Shown here piece by piece: positions 12,101 through 23,759 of a stretch of DNA of 64,000 bases; positions within the stretch are counted from its first letter, which is position 1, and each line of letters opens with the position of its first letter. Under the pieces are notes generated by a model that saw nothing but the letters and a program-made list of their open reading frames with translations, did no database searches and was not told the DNA's origin. Source of the DNA: Eonycteris spelaea (taxonomy: Eukaryota > Chordata > Mammalia > Chiroptera > Pteropodidae). A program made the position numbers and the translations under genes. The stretch spans positions 4,743,001 to 4,807,000 of the forward strand of contig PUFA01000062.1 in assembly GCA_003508835.1 (NCBI GenBank). Direction: 5' to 3'.

Positions 12101-15100
12101 TAAAAAATAGGTCCAAAGTTTTTGGCTTGAATAATTGGAAGGATGGAACATGGGGAAAACTATGGAAAAAACAGTTTTGGAGTCATTAGGAAAAATAATA
12201 TCTGTATGCTTTTGAGAATAATTCAGTAGCGAGTAAAAACACTGATGAGAGAGGAAGGGGAATTATTGGAGTCATGTCCTTAGGTAAGTGAGGAGAGAGG
12301 GTTCTAGTTCATAAAGAGAGACTGGCCAAGAGCACAGATGGCATATTCCTGTTAATGGGAACACAGAGGATTGGGCACAGATGCTGGATAGGTAGGTAGA
12401 TGTTCAAGTTTTCTTCCCATTGCCTCAGTTTTCTCAGTGAAGTAGGAATCAAGGTCATCAGCCGAGAGACAAGATGGGAATGGAAGTGTTGGAGATTTGA
12501 GGAAAATAGGAAAGTGAATGGATTGGAAAAATAAAGTAGCCTAAGAGCCCTATGAAGATTAATAATTATTTAAATTTAAAGTCTCAGGTGTTTGGGAAAG
12601 CAGGCTGGGATTCTCCTCTGTGTTTTCTACAGAACACAGTAATAATATCTGTGGGACCCAACAGCCTTCTCCTTATGCTTCTCATGTGCTTCAGTGGCTT
12701 TCAGGGAAAGGAATTGGTCTGTTTGAAAATTATGAAAAATATGTGGACATGAAAAAAAAAAACTATTATTGCTTTAGTCCAGGCAGATCTTCAGATTTCA
12801 GCTGTCTGAGTGGTTATAAAACATAAAGCACCAAGAGCTGAACAGTGGCTTAAGTCAAAAAGTATAATCAGTGATTAATATTTCTGTGTAGTTGTGCACA
12901 GTGGATTTGTTTTGTTTTTAAAATTCTTCCCATCTCATTTTTTTCTTGAACTTTCTGTATCTGCTTACAAATTTTAGGGGACAGTGTCTCCAGTATATGA
13001 TGGCTTCGGTGTGACGCTGATATGGTTTCTTCTATTATTGAGTTTTTGCTTGCTTTGTATATAGTCTGCTTAGGCTGCCATAACAAAATACCATAGACTG
13101 GGTGACTTAAACCACAGAAAAGCATTTCTTACAGTTCTGGAGGCTGGAAAATCTTAGATCAAGGTTTGGCCAACACTGTTCTGTGTTCCTGGCTTGCAGG
13201 CAGCTGCCTTTTTGCTATAGGGGTCGAGTGTCTTTCAAAAAGGTGCTAATCTCATCACGAGGTCGTTACTCTCATGACCTCTTCTAAACCTAAGTACCTT
13301 CCAAAAGCCCCATCACCAACTACATTAGAGGTTACAGCTTCAACGTATGAATTTGAGGGGGGGTGGGACACAGTTCAGTTCACAGCACTTTGTAAAAATT
13401 GCCACCAGTAGAAATGCGATTCTTTTTATGTTCAGCAGCTTATAATACCATTATAACGTTTAAAATGATATTAAGACATTTGTAATTTTAACATTTAAAA
13501 GGATATTGTTTGTAATCAACTTAATCTTTGAGAAACAGCTTTCTGTATAACTTGTCTGGTTCAGAAACAATTATTTCAATTTAAAGGTGAATTTAGAACA
13601 TCAAGACACTTTAAAATGTTTCAGGAAACTAGTTACTTCCCAGTTTGGGGCGGGGAGGGGGCGCAGTTAGTTTTTTTGTTGTTGTTTGTTTGCTTTTGCT
13701 ATAGATAAAGAATCTTTTAATTTCAGCAAGGAAAGTTTCCCATTTTCTTCACCCAGTAATTTCTTGGGTGCCCACTACGTTCATCTTCTAGTTGAGCAAG
13801 ACAGAGTTCCTATCCTCATAGAAACTAATTGTGTTTTTTTTTTTTTATCATTAAATGTTAGAAAGAAGAATAAAACCAACCAAGGTGTATGGAATGTGTG
13901 CAGAAGGGAAGGGGCACTGTTTTAGGTGGAGTGAGCAGGGAAAGCCTCTCTGAGGAAGTGACATTAGCAGGTTCCTTCAAAAGGAAAATGAAACCCACGC
14001 CCCCTTTGCTGCTGCTGATACCGGGGAGCCAACGTACCAGCATTTATTTCATGGTATTATTATCCAGTATTTCACACATATAGTAGAACTTGGTTCTCTA
14101 TTATTCCACTTTATTGACTTCTCTCCTTAGGGAAGTTTCAAGCACTAGCTGTTCTGTTTGAGGCCAACCACCTCCCCAGTCCTCATGCCCTTTTGCCAGC
14201 TAATATTCTCTGTACTCTCCCTGTTCCCTTTTATTCTCTTAAAGTCGGCATGTTTCGTTTTGTTTTGTTTTGTTTGTTTTTCCTGACTTCATTTACTTTT
14301 GGTTATTCTCCCATTCAAAGGTAACTGTCTTTTACAAGATGAGAAAATATCTACATATATTAATACATACGTATGCACACATGTATGTTATCCCTATCAT
14401 TACACACATCAGAATGTTATAAGTGTTTTTATAGACTCAAAATTGAAGAAGTTTGTGGACTTCTATAAAATACAAGGGAAAGATGAAGCGCTACTGTTGT
14501 ATGACTATACTACATTGAGGGAAGTACTTTCCTGGTTAAAAAAAAAACATGGACACTTGAGAAGAGATTAAAAACCCATATTCCTTTAAAACTCTAGGCC
14601 CACATCAGTTGTCTAAGGGTGACCATCTTTGATCCTCATGGAGAAGTGATAGGTGCCAGAAATCTGGAGACTGGCAGAGGCGAACTTACAGGGTACCCAA
14701 AGAGTTGGAAACGAAATAAACAATATTAGTTACATTTTCAGTAATATGTACTTTATGTTACATAAACCTCCAGCCACTGTTTTAGGTGGTATACTTCTAA
14801 ATTTAAAACAATGAGTCTGATTGTTAACCTGAAAAATACATACAGTAAGTACACTATTTTTCCTGTTTCCAGACTTTTTGAAAACCCTGTGGCATATTTA
14901 TTGTGCTTTTTTCCAGATTAAAAATTTGACCCATTGCTTAATGTCTGTTGCTGCATGAGTTTCTAAACATTTTGAATAGTCGATTGTTAAAACCCCTGAC
15001 AAGAGAGTCTCTTGATGAAGCTTCCAGGAGCTAGAATGGCTTCCCCAAGAATATAATGCAGATCAAGCCTCCCTCCCTTTCAAGTGAAGAGGTTTCCTAG

Positions 15101-18100
15101 TGCGGTAGGACAAAAACAAACTGTAGATCAATGCCTGGTTTCTCATGATACTCCTATGAGAAATGTAGGCTGGATAAAACTTGATTTAGGCGAAGTCACA
15201 ACTGGTTGTTCTACCCAAAGTGTTGAGTTAATGACTTCATGGCTGTTTGTACAGAGGGCTCATCTATAACAGGGTCGTGCAGACCTCAGTCCTGGTTAAT
15301 ATCTGTGTCTCAAGTTTGTGAGTATCTGGGCAGTATTCACACTGGGTGAATAGCTCTAGATTTAAAATATGCTGAACAGTCCTGAATGATGAACTAAAAC
15401 TAACAAGAAAGAATTTTACAATCTAGTATTTAGGCTCGAAAATTAAATTGCAGAAGTGCTGAGCCTCTAGCAGTAAAAGTTCATTTTAGAAAGAACTGTG
15501 GTTTTTTTTTCCTACTGTGTGACATATCTTAGCACTGAGACACAGCTGAAACATGCTGACTGTCCTAGGCTATATTAATACAAGTACTTTATCCACCTCA
15601 AAATAGGCCCATACCTAATGGTGTTCAGTTTGGGTGCCACATTTTAAAAGAGATGTGGCCAGCTGGAAGTGATCAGTCTTTAGAGGCTGATGATGAATGC
15701 TCACCAAACTCAAAAGAGACTGAAGGATAAACAGTATATCCTTTATCTGTTTATAAAAATATTATAAGTGCCATGGGTATTAGCCTTCCAAGTCTTCTGC
15801 TTATTCATTCATTCATCTGCATGCCTATCTTAAGAATCTAACCATATGCAAGGCACTGTTCTAGATGTTGGGAATACAAAATAGACAAAAATTCCTGCCC
15901 TCAAGGAGTATTACAGAGACAGATAATAAACTAAGTAAGTAGGGTGGTGATACAGAATGTTAGAAGGTCATAATGTGCTACAAATGATATGGTCAGAGAA
16001 AGCCTTGCTGAGAAGGCAAAGGACTCACTATGGAGACATCACAAGGAAGAGCTTCCACATAGAGGAACAGCAAGTTCAATGGCACCGTGGCACCTGGAAT
16101 GTTCGTGGAACAGCCGAAAGGTCCGATGTGATGAAGTAAGGAAGAGAGAATAGTAAGGAGGCGAGGTCAGGCGTCAAGGTGGGGTGGGGCAGATGACATA
16201 GGGCTTCGAGACACTGAAAGGACTTTGGCGTTTATGAGTGTGGTGTGAAGCCGTTGGTGGGAAAACTCGATTTAATTCATACATTTTCATAGAATCACTC
16301 AGGTTAGTTGGTGAGATTGGACCACAGCTGGCGGCGGGGTGAGGCGGGGAGACCAAATTAGGGAGACGGGTTCGGAGGTTATGGCGGTCGTCCAGGGTGG
16401 CTGGGGCAGGACGGCAGCAGCGGAGGTGCAACAGTACATTCTGCTGAATCGGATCTAGGAACGAAGACAACGAGAGAGTCAAAGATAGGTAAGGGTTTTT
16501 TCTCTGAGCGCCTGGAAGGATGGCGTCGCTCTTACCTGAGAAGAAGGAACTGGGAAAGGAGCGGGTTTGGGGGTGAATATTGAGAGAGGTGCATCTTCAG
16601 TTTGAGGTGCCCAGTAGACATCTCAGGGGTTAGTATCTCCTCCCTCGGTAGGCCCTTTTACGTGGAAAGCCAAGTCATAAACAGTTTTCTTAAGGGTGAA
16701 GAGCTAACAGGAGGAGTTGAAGGGTCACAGCGCCTCCTCTGTGAAAGCCTCAGACATCTACTTTCGTCTTGCAAGGGCTCAGAAACAACCCTTCTTGGAA
16801 GGTGCCGGAGAAACAAGACCACCTTCTGTCACTGGCCTCTCCTTTTCTAGAGCATCATAACCACTCCTTTCGTGCACATCGGTCTTCAGACTGGGGGGAG
16901 CAGGCTATCACTTCATGTTTTCCTGAGGTTACACATGCTCGAGGCTCTACTCGGTCAGCTCAGCTGAGCATGAGAGTCTTAGCAACACACTGAACCCAAC
17001 TTTAGATCATTTCTTTGAGTGGTTTACTTACTTTGATGGCTGATTACTAGAAGGGTTGCTTTTTTCTCCTCACTTGATTCCTGGAAGGTCAACTTATCTT
17101 TATTTAAGTCTCCTAGGAAAAAATGTTATTTGAAGGAAAGTTGGTGGAATTCTTGTGTCTCTCTCCCAAGTATCCGTCTGTGGGGCGGTATTTGGAATAA
17201 TGGGATATTTTATTTTTAGAAGTAAAGTTAGATGGTAGGTCTACATGTTTGAAAGGATTACCATGTAAAATAGGGAGCTGGCTTGTTTCGTGTTCCCCAG
17301 GGGACAGAGGATTGTTCACCAGTACTATTTGTAGGAAAACAGAAGAAAGAGTTGACAGTGCCATTCCACCATGGAACAGGCTTTTTCTTGATACTTTAGA
17401 AGGACTTTGGGGAACATTCAAAGAGGAAGTAGGTATGTTGAAGTGAGGAGAGATTTCTGAAGTGCCTTCCGACATTTAAGATTGATGATAACGCCACCAT
17501 TCACCTTGTCACTGACCCGTTCGTGGGAGAGCATAGCCAGAGTAGTATAGCTCGCCAGGCTGTCTTTATTCCTGACCTTCCTCCGCTGGCAAAGCAGTAT
17601 ATTTGTGAAATGGTGGGGTAGAATGTGCAGTCCTGTAACGTCTTATAATAGTATTAGGGTAGAGCAGACCCCTTTATCCGCGGTTTCGCGTTCCACAATT
17701 CCAGTTATCCTTGGTCAACCACGTTCTGAAAATATTAAATGGAAAATATTGGAAATAATTTGTAAGTTTTAAATTGCATGCCATTCTGAGTACCTCACTT
17801 CATCTCTTCACATAGGCATTGTGTCATCTCATATCCCAAGGGTGAGTACAGGACAGGAAGATATTTTGAGAGACAAACCACATTCATATAACTTTTATTA
17901 CAGCATACAGTTATAATTGTTCTATTTTATTATTAGTTATTGTTAATCTCTTACTGTGTTTAATTTATAAATTAAACCTTATCATAGGCATGTATGTATA
18001 AGAATAACCATAGTATATGTAGAGTTCAGTATATCTGTGGTTTCATTCATCCAGTGGGGTCTTGGAATGTACCCTCTGAAGATGAGGGGGGCTCCTGTAA

Positions 18101-21100
18101 TTAAATGTCATCAGATAACCTTGTCTTCCTTAGCTTTAGGCTGTAGCTTAGTAAACTGGTTAGTTAATGGTTATTGAGATTTGTGCGCCATGGAGCATTG
18201 GCTGAAGGTTAGAAAGATACAGTTCTTGCCCTATAGGTTTTAACCTAAAAATATACATGTTAGACTGGAAAGGAAAACAAGTGGATTTCTTTCATACACA
18301 TGGACCCAGTTTGGCATATAATCTGTGAAGTCTCCAGAAATCCACAATAAACTTTTGTATGTTTTGTATGGTACAGGCTCACAAATAAAATTACATTTTA
18401 TGAACCACCATATATGCGTATATGTTTACATTTGTACATATTCCACTGCAGGAGAAATAAAAATTAGGTAGACAAGTTAGCATTCTTAATGCTCATCAGA
18501 ATAAAGACATCTTCATTCATGTCAGCATCCAAATACTATGTATTTCCAAGTCTAGCACATTGTAGACCTTTTTGCATATGTATTTTCTATATATGAAAAT
18601 TAATTATGATACCATTTATATTTTATAGGATCTAAGCCTTTCCCACGTTATGGCTATAAACCCTCCCCGCCGAATGGATGTGGCTCTCCACTGTTTGGTG
18701 TTCATGTAAATATTATTTTTATTTGATAAGTTTTATGATTGGTAGGCCGTGTAATACTCTTGATAATACGAGACTCTGTGTTCTCAGGTTCACAAATAAA
18801 TTTGCTTGTCGTAATGGTGATCAGGTTTTATTCTTTTATAGCCAAAACAAACACATTTAATAAGTTCTAACAAAACTAAATGTAGTAAAATTCATGTTTT
18901 ATTTTTTAACCTTGTAAGTTAATACCATTTAAATGATATTTTCTCACCTCACAAATATAGTTTAAAAGTTTGGAGTATAGAAGTAGTGCTACTTAAGATG
19001 AAAATGTATAGACAAGGCATAAAAATTTTCTATATTAAAACTAGGCAAAGTGAGAAAGCTATGTTTGTGGCACTGGAGGCTGGACCTGAGCCAAGTATTA
19101 TGGGGGAAAAATGTTTATGAGAGTGATTCCTAGACATAAGGGTTTTGCATATAAAGTTATTTAGAATAGTTAGATAAATTATAGATTCGAAGGAATGTTA
19201 TCTTTAGGGAATGGATAAACACTTAGAGATTAAACCACAAAAACAACAAAGAAAATTTGAGTTGTAGGAGCTTAAAATTTTTTCAGCAACATTTCATTTT
19301 ATTGGGGAAGAAGTACAAAATACTTTGGAATATCCCAAAATGATACTTGCCTAGCCCCTGGATAAATCTTTTAATGCTATTCGCCTTCCTTTCTGTTTTT
19401 AAAACTATGTTTTGAGTTTTGGGCAATTAGAAGCTGTGTTTGGTACCAGTAAGTAACCGAATATGCCAACATTGTGAAATAGGGAGCTGTAAGGCTTGGC
19501 TGAGAGGGAGGTTACAGAGGAACGCGGGTGGGTGCAATGACAGTCGTGGAGAGGTGTGTCACAGAGGAAACATTTGCAGGCAGAAACAGATTTTAGACAT
19601 TTTCTACACCGCGGTCATTGTCGTTGCTTTCCCAGTCTACGTAAAGGTAGAACTTCAGCAGAGTTTCGATCTTCATCAACCGTAACCAACCCAAATGCCT
19701 CTTCCAGCTTCACATTGGCATCCCTTCCCTGACAAAGTGCTGCAATCACCACGACAGATGCTACGAGACCTGTGGCAAGAGCAAGAACGACTGTGATGAG
19801 GCGTTCCAGTCCTGCCTCTCCAAGATCTGCCGAGAGGTGCAGAAAACACTGGGACTCGCTCAGCATGTTCAGGGTGAGGCTGGCCTGGCCGAACGGGATG
19901 AGTGTGGTTTGCGAAGTTTAACCGAGCGCTTTCTGTTTTCGTACAGGGTTCACCAATAGACATCTTTCCCTCTGTATTACCTTGTCTATACGGAGGTGTG
20001 TACAGCCCCTTCAGTTTTCTGGGTTGAGTCAGTGATTTTGGACTCTGAAATGATGTATCGTCACAGAAGCAAAGAGAGTTAGGAAACCTTGGGCAGGAGG
20101 TAGGCGAGGCAGAGAATTCATCCAAGGTCTTGTGCCCTGTAGTGTGTCTCTGAGGATCCAGAGCCTAAAGTGTGAAGCTCTGGATCTAGTGGATTCAGAG
20201 TAGAGTGTATTGGATTTGGAATAGGGAGTTTTAGACACTTTGTCTTAACCCTGTGTCTTCACGTGTTTCTGTGTCAGGAGGGTCCCCAAAACTGCCCTCA
20301 GGTTCAGTGGTGTGCTAGCAGGGCTCATAGGACTTAGCATATAGTCATACGGTGATGACGGTTACAGCAAAGGGATGGGATGCACAGCAAAGTCAGCAGA
20401 GGGAAAAGGTGCTTCACTGTCCTCATCTATAAATGAGGGTGAGAATCCCCATCTCCAAGAGTTGTCATAAGGGTAAAATTAGGTATTTATGGCCATGCAC
20501 ATCACAGTACCAATACTATCAGTTACAAGATTTCTTTACTATCAAGCCAAAGAATGTACCATACACTGAAATCAGAAGAAAGCAATGAGAAGGGACATGA
20601 AAGATGAAGCACTCTCTGTAACAGATCGTGTGGATACTTTAGACGTGTTTTCATTGATGTTTACAAAAACCCAAAGAAGCAGGTGGTTATACCCACTTTT
20701 CAAGGAAGAAAACTAAGGTTCAGAAAGAAGTAACCTGCCCCAAGTTACATACTTCTGACTGTAAATCTTGTGTTCTCTCTACCACAGTATTCCCCAAATA
20801 GTCTCATAGATCTGACTCTGAAACCTAGTAATAACTGTCAAGGAAGAAATCTCTGCTCCAGGTGAAGCTTGAACTCAGACCTCTTGCACGCTTTTGGCTA
20901 AGTAAACTTGTACAGCTGAAGCATAGTTGATATAGTTCCTGTTTTCTGATCTGAAGTCATACCAATGTAGCTAAATGGTAAAACCAATTCTGCTGCAATC
21001 TTTTATTTAATAGATTAAATAAAGGAACACAGTCGTCATTGGTTGTGTTCCTTAATGGCACAGTCTTTGGAGAACTTTGATACTGTCAAAATTTTTGTGA

Positions 21101-21934
21101 TGAAAAGTTTCTTAACATGAATACTTGAAACAGAAGTTTTTGGACACTAAAAGCCACTCTGTACTATGTCTCCATAAGAGTAATGTATTAAAATAACCTC
21201 ACCTGGGTGTTCCAGGTTTCTTAGAAAAAGAAAAGTAAATCCATTATTTTTTTTATAGTCTTAAAAAATACATTTTTTAACCTGTGTAGAGGAAAAACAC
21301 CTTGATTCTGTCTCCCCTACCAAACTTGGGTCCATTTTCTTTAAGCGTCTTAAATGATGTGTGACTGGTTCTTAGAAGCCATTGGCCAGAATTAAATGTT
21401 TTGAGGTTTCTCTGTTTTTTACCTTTATTTTTCCACACCTAAATATCTTTCCTTGAAATATAAACTTAAGAGAGTTATCAATCATCTCGACTAATGATGT
21501 TTTTCAGATAAAAGGAAAATAAACAATGATGAATGATCAGTGCTATTGAAAGAGACTCATTTGTCTAATACAGAAAATTGGTTTGAATAGTTGCATGCAC
21601 TCAAAAAGATCTGTGGTAAAGAGGCTGAAACTGTAAGTCTGTGTGTGTGCACACATGCACACTACAGGTCTGCAAGGGTTTGGGACGAATTCCACCTACC
21701 ACGCGTCAGTACCCACCAAGGATGTGCCTGACGCTATGATGTAACACGTAGTAAGCGTGAAGAGAGTGATGCTTTGCAGACGCCCCCACGGTAACGGCAC
21801 TTTCTTACTTTGCAGCATGTGAAACAACAGTGGAGCTCTTGTTCGACAGCGTTATACATTTAGGCTGCAAACCGTACCTGGACAGCCAACGAGCTGCATG
21901 TAGGTGTCGCTATGAAGAAAAAACTGATCTCTAA
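8945..21934 (+). CDS. PLA2G12A: Group XIIA secretory phospholipase A2, complete gene (4 exons)
   Basis: CDS joins 8945-9152, 18629-18705, 19708-19873 and 21816-21934: 570 bases, 189 residues plus stop, the same length as human. The protein is a secreted, cysteine-rich phospholipase A2 of the atypical group XII, Ca2+-dependent with weak activity in known members. It starts with a leucine-rich signal peptide (about residues 1-22, ending VLRCQEQ). The mature part has conserved KTIRNGVHKIDTYLNAALDL, the Ca-loop-like PPNGCGSP segment, the active-site motif CCNHHDRCYETC with the catalytic His-Asp pair, and C-terminal RAACRCRYEEKTDL. All junctions are GT-AG and in phase. Human has Gln where this copy has the first His of CCNHHD. 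The start was chosen because the signal peptide follows it directly. Confidence 0.97.
10385..11897 (-). repeat. LINE L2, antisense, upstream of 5S insertion
   Basis: Reads as reverse-complement L2: gtgcctgttgtgtattaggt, aattcctgtccatggagctt, agaacactccaggcagag, gttttaacagcatctctttgg, attttgaaggaagggcc, ggatttgctgatggctta. It is interrupted at 11898 by the 5S-derived element and resumes afterwards. The block 10850-11630 is not clearly L2. Confidence 0.65.
11898..12102 (+). repeat. 5S rRNA-derived SINE-like retroposon
   Basis: Begins with the 3' two-thirds of 5S rRNA, including the internal Pol III promoter: agaagctaagcagggtcggg (A-box region) and tacttggatgggagacca (C-box region), ending gcgctgtaggt. 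A non-5S stretch of about 75 bases follows, carrying an inverted repeat (acctgaca 12013-12020 / tgtcaggt 12035-12042). It ends in an A-rich tail of aaataaataaac-type units. It is flanked by a 13-bp direct repeat, aaaaatagttcca (11885-11897) and aaaaataggtcca (12103-12115), with one mismatch. These are hallmarks of L1-mobilised retroposition into the older L2. SINEs with 5S-derived heads are known from Old World fruit bats and a few other lineages; a lone 5S pseudogene is the alternative. Confidence 0.8.
12103..12640 (-). repeat. LINE L2, antisense, downstream of 5S insertion
   Basis: Continues the interrupted copy: ccaaagtttttggcttgaat, aattggaaggatggaacatg and later L2 antisense-like purine-rich sequence to about 12.6 kb. 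Confidence 0.55.
13065..13388 (-). repeat. MLT1-type MaLR LTR, antisense
   Basis: Reverse-complement MLT1 landmarks: gctgccataacaaaatacca, gactgggtgacttaaacca, ttcttacagttctggaggctgg, and a final acgtatgaatttgagggggg. Confidence 0.8.
13700..13990 (-). repeat. LINE L2 fragment, antisense
   Basis: Carries ttgagcaagacagagttcct-atcctcatag and agtgagcagggaaagcctct-ctgaggaagtgacatt, in the order of reverse-complement L2. Confidence 0.55.
15785..16640 (-). repeat. LINE L2, antisense, unusually CpG-rich 3' half
   Basis: Long reverse-complement L2 match: aaggcactgttctagatgtt, tcctgccctcaaggag, agaaagccttgctgagaagg, ggaacagcaagttcaatggc, gggcttcgagacactgaaagg-actttgg, gtttgaggtgcccagtagac. The block 16040-16560 keeps roughly two dozen CpGs, which is unexpected for an ancient element. 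Confidence 0.75.
17655..18105 (+). repeat. Tigger-type (TcMar) DNA transposon remnant
   Basis: Starts gcagacccctttatccgcgg-tttcgcgttcc and ends with a complementary-type segment: tatctgtggtttcattcatcca, then cctctgaagatgaggggggctcc. The ends and AT-rich interior resemble the short Tigger-derived elements of mammals. Confidence 0.6.
18629..18705 (+). CDS. PLA2G12A: PLA2G12A exon 2
   Basis: Acceptor tttatag|ga, donor cat|gtaaat. Encodes SKPFPRYGYKPSPPNGCGSP and LFGVH, the atypical Ca2+-loop region. Confidence 0.95.
18706..19707 (+). other. PLA2G12A: PLA2G12A intron 2
   Basis: About 1 kb, AT-rich. No repeat or RNA gene recognised. Confidence 0.8.
19708..19873 (+). CDS. PLA2G12A: PLA2G12A exon 3 (active-site exon)
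   Basis: Acceptor cttccag|cttcac, donor ttcagg|gtgagg; the last G starts an Ala codon. Encodes LHIGIPSLTKCCNHHDRCYE and then TCGKSKNDCDEAFQSCLSKI, with catalytic His and its Asp partner in CCNHHDRC. Confidence 0.96.
19874..21815 (+). other. PLA2G12A: PLA2G12A intron 3
   Basis: About 1.9 kb. MIR-type fragments lie at about 20410-20490 (sense) and 20640-20800 (antisense, with cccacttttcaaggaagaaa and cctgccccaagttacat). A short (TG)n run lies near 21640. No other feature seen. Confidence 0.65.
21816..21934 (+). CDS. PLA2G12A: PLA2G12A exon 4 (terminal coding)
   Basis: Acceptor ttgcag|catgtg. Encodes ACETTVELLFDSVIHLGCKP and the conserved end EEKTDL before taa. Confidence 0.96.
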
Positions 21935-22810
21935 GTTGCTGCTGGCGGGTGGTGACAGCAGTTGAGGATGGAAGAACTCATGTTTTTACAGCATAAAGCT
22001 GCTTTATTTTTGTGAAAGGATTATTTTAAGACTTTCTCTTGACATTAAAACTTCAAACTATAGAAAAAGCAGGGTGTTTATGTTCCTGGATGTTGCTGCC
22101 TTATGACCAAATGTCACAGAGAGGTGCATGTTAAGGGGAAAATCTTTTCTTAAAAGAGTCTATAACTTTATTTTCACAACCGTATTTATAAAGTAAATGA
22201 GGTCAAATGTAAAATTCATTATCAGGTTTGTTCAACATATCTTATTTGGAAATATGGGAAGATCTTCACTCAGAAGTATATCTGTTTACTATAAAATTTT
22301 AAATATACATTTATGCGTGGAAGGATCTGACTTTATTTTGTCTTTGTTTTAATTAACACAAAATATGATGTTTATCTGTAGCCCACTGAGTATGAATAAG
22401 TCACACTTCTGTTAATGACAGGACTAGTTATGAGGACAAGGTTTCCATGTCTGTTTCTGTTGTAAAGTTGGAACCATCAGCTAGTGACATCTAAAGATAT
22501 CTAGGTATTATGTAATGTGCCTAAAGGGTGACATGAACAAAATTCAAAAGCATAGCCACTCCCATTTTATGAACCACTCATAAGACAAGTGTTATATTTT
22601 GCTATGACCTTTGCCTAAATTGGAGAAAAGGTGGATTTAATGAGACAAATGAAAAGTTGTTTAACATACACATCAGCATTATATGCTATTGTGCTTTGGT
22701 GTTTTTTCCCTAGCCCTTGCTCCTCATAGTAGATTCTGGGATATTTTAAAAAGACTGTAAAACCTTTTACTAATTGTGTTCTTAATAAAAATTGTTCTTG
22801 GTAGTGTTTT
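21935..22810 (+). other. PLA2G12A: PLA2G12A 3'UTR with candidate poly(A) signals
   Basis: ATTAAA at 22044-22049 is a possible proximal signal. AATAAA at 22784-22789, followed by a GT/T-rich stretch (gttttggttttttttt), is a good distal one. Which is used cannot be told from sequence. Confidence 0.6.
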
Positions 22811-23755
22811 GGTTTTTTTTTTTTTAAGTCTTCAACTGTGGGGTCAAACGGATGGAAAAGCAAGATACAAAGAACTATCTTTTATAGATCTCTCATTCAC
22901 ATTAAAAATTAACAGATATTTAATAGCAAGTCCCAGAAACTTGACTGCCTCTGAAAATGTACAGTGTTGAAAGCTTATCAACTCTTTGGAAAGCTCACCT
23001 ATGTTCCTCTACTGCTCTTTGCTTACCGCTGGCTGCTGACTTTCCCGAGCCCAGAATCCCAAGCCATACGTATCTTTTGGGTAAACGGTGGCCAAAGTTA
23101 TTAAGGTAAACTGCTTGGAAAGTCAGAGACCACTAGGAGAAGTGGTTCTTTTTAAGTCACCACAGGCAGAATTAGGCAGAAAGAAAAATATGTCCTGGAG
23201 AAAGGGCCACATTCGTAACTCTGAGTACAGCAGGCCCTCAAATACCATTTCATTCAGCGTCACTGATGAGATGCCCTAGGAACTTAACTCGTTTCTATCA
23301 ATTAGTCCATGGTAAAATCGATTTCATTTTAACGCCTTTTCACTTAAAACTGCAGCACCTACAGACGTTAAGTGAGGACTCATTGTGTGTCATTGCTGAG
23401 AGCCTAACAGCTTCCCAAACTGAGATGGTGGCAGCTGTTCTGCTAAGACTTGTTTCCTGTATTAGATGAGGCAGGTATATCTATCCCTTGTGGCTAAGTG
23501 GGCTCCAATTTAAATGTCTGGAACTCTTATACTTTTCAGACTTTTTTAAAGCTATAGTTTTATATGCCATTATCAATATTTAGTCCTTATCAATATTTAG
23601 CATTGAAATACTTGACCAGGTAATTTGAAGCATAATAAATTCATGGATTTTCTTGGCAGCTTTGGCTTTCTCAAGAGGACAAACTCAGAATATCTGTGAA
23701 ACATTTATATGGTCATTAATCATATGCAGAAATCAGTAGAAGCTATTTTTATATG
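22811..23755. other. Intergenic, nothing recognised
   Basis: Spacer after PLA2G12A. Short frames only; no clear repeat or gene. Confidence 0.4.
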
Positions 23756-23759
23756 TTTC

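Larger units (their letters stand above)
9153..18628 (+). other. PLA2G12A: PLA2G12A intron 1
   Basis: About 9.5 kb. Holds antisense L2 copies (10.4-12.6, 13.7-14.0 and 15.8-16.6 kb), a 5S-derived retroposon at 11.9 kb, an MLT1 LTR at 13.1 kb and a Tigger element at 17.7 kb. The blocks 9250-10380, 14050-15780 and 16660-17640 show no gene and no repeat I can name with confidence. Confidence 0.8.
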
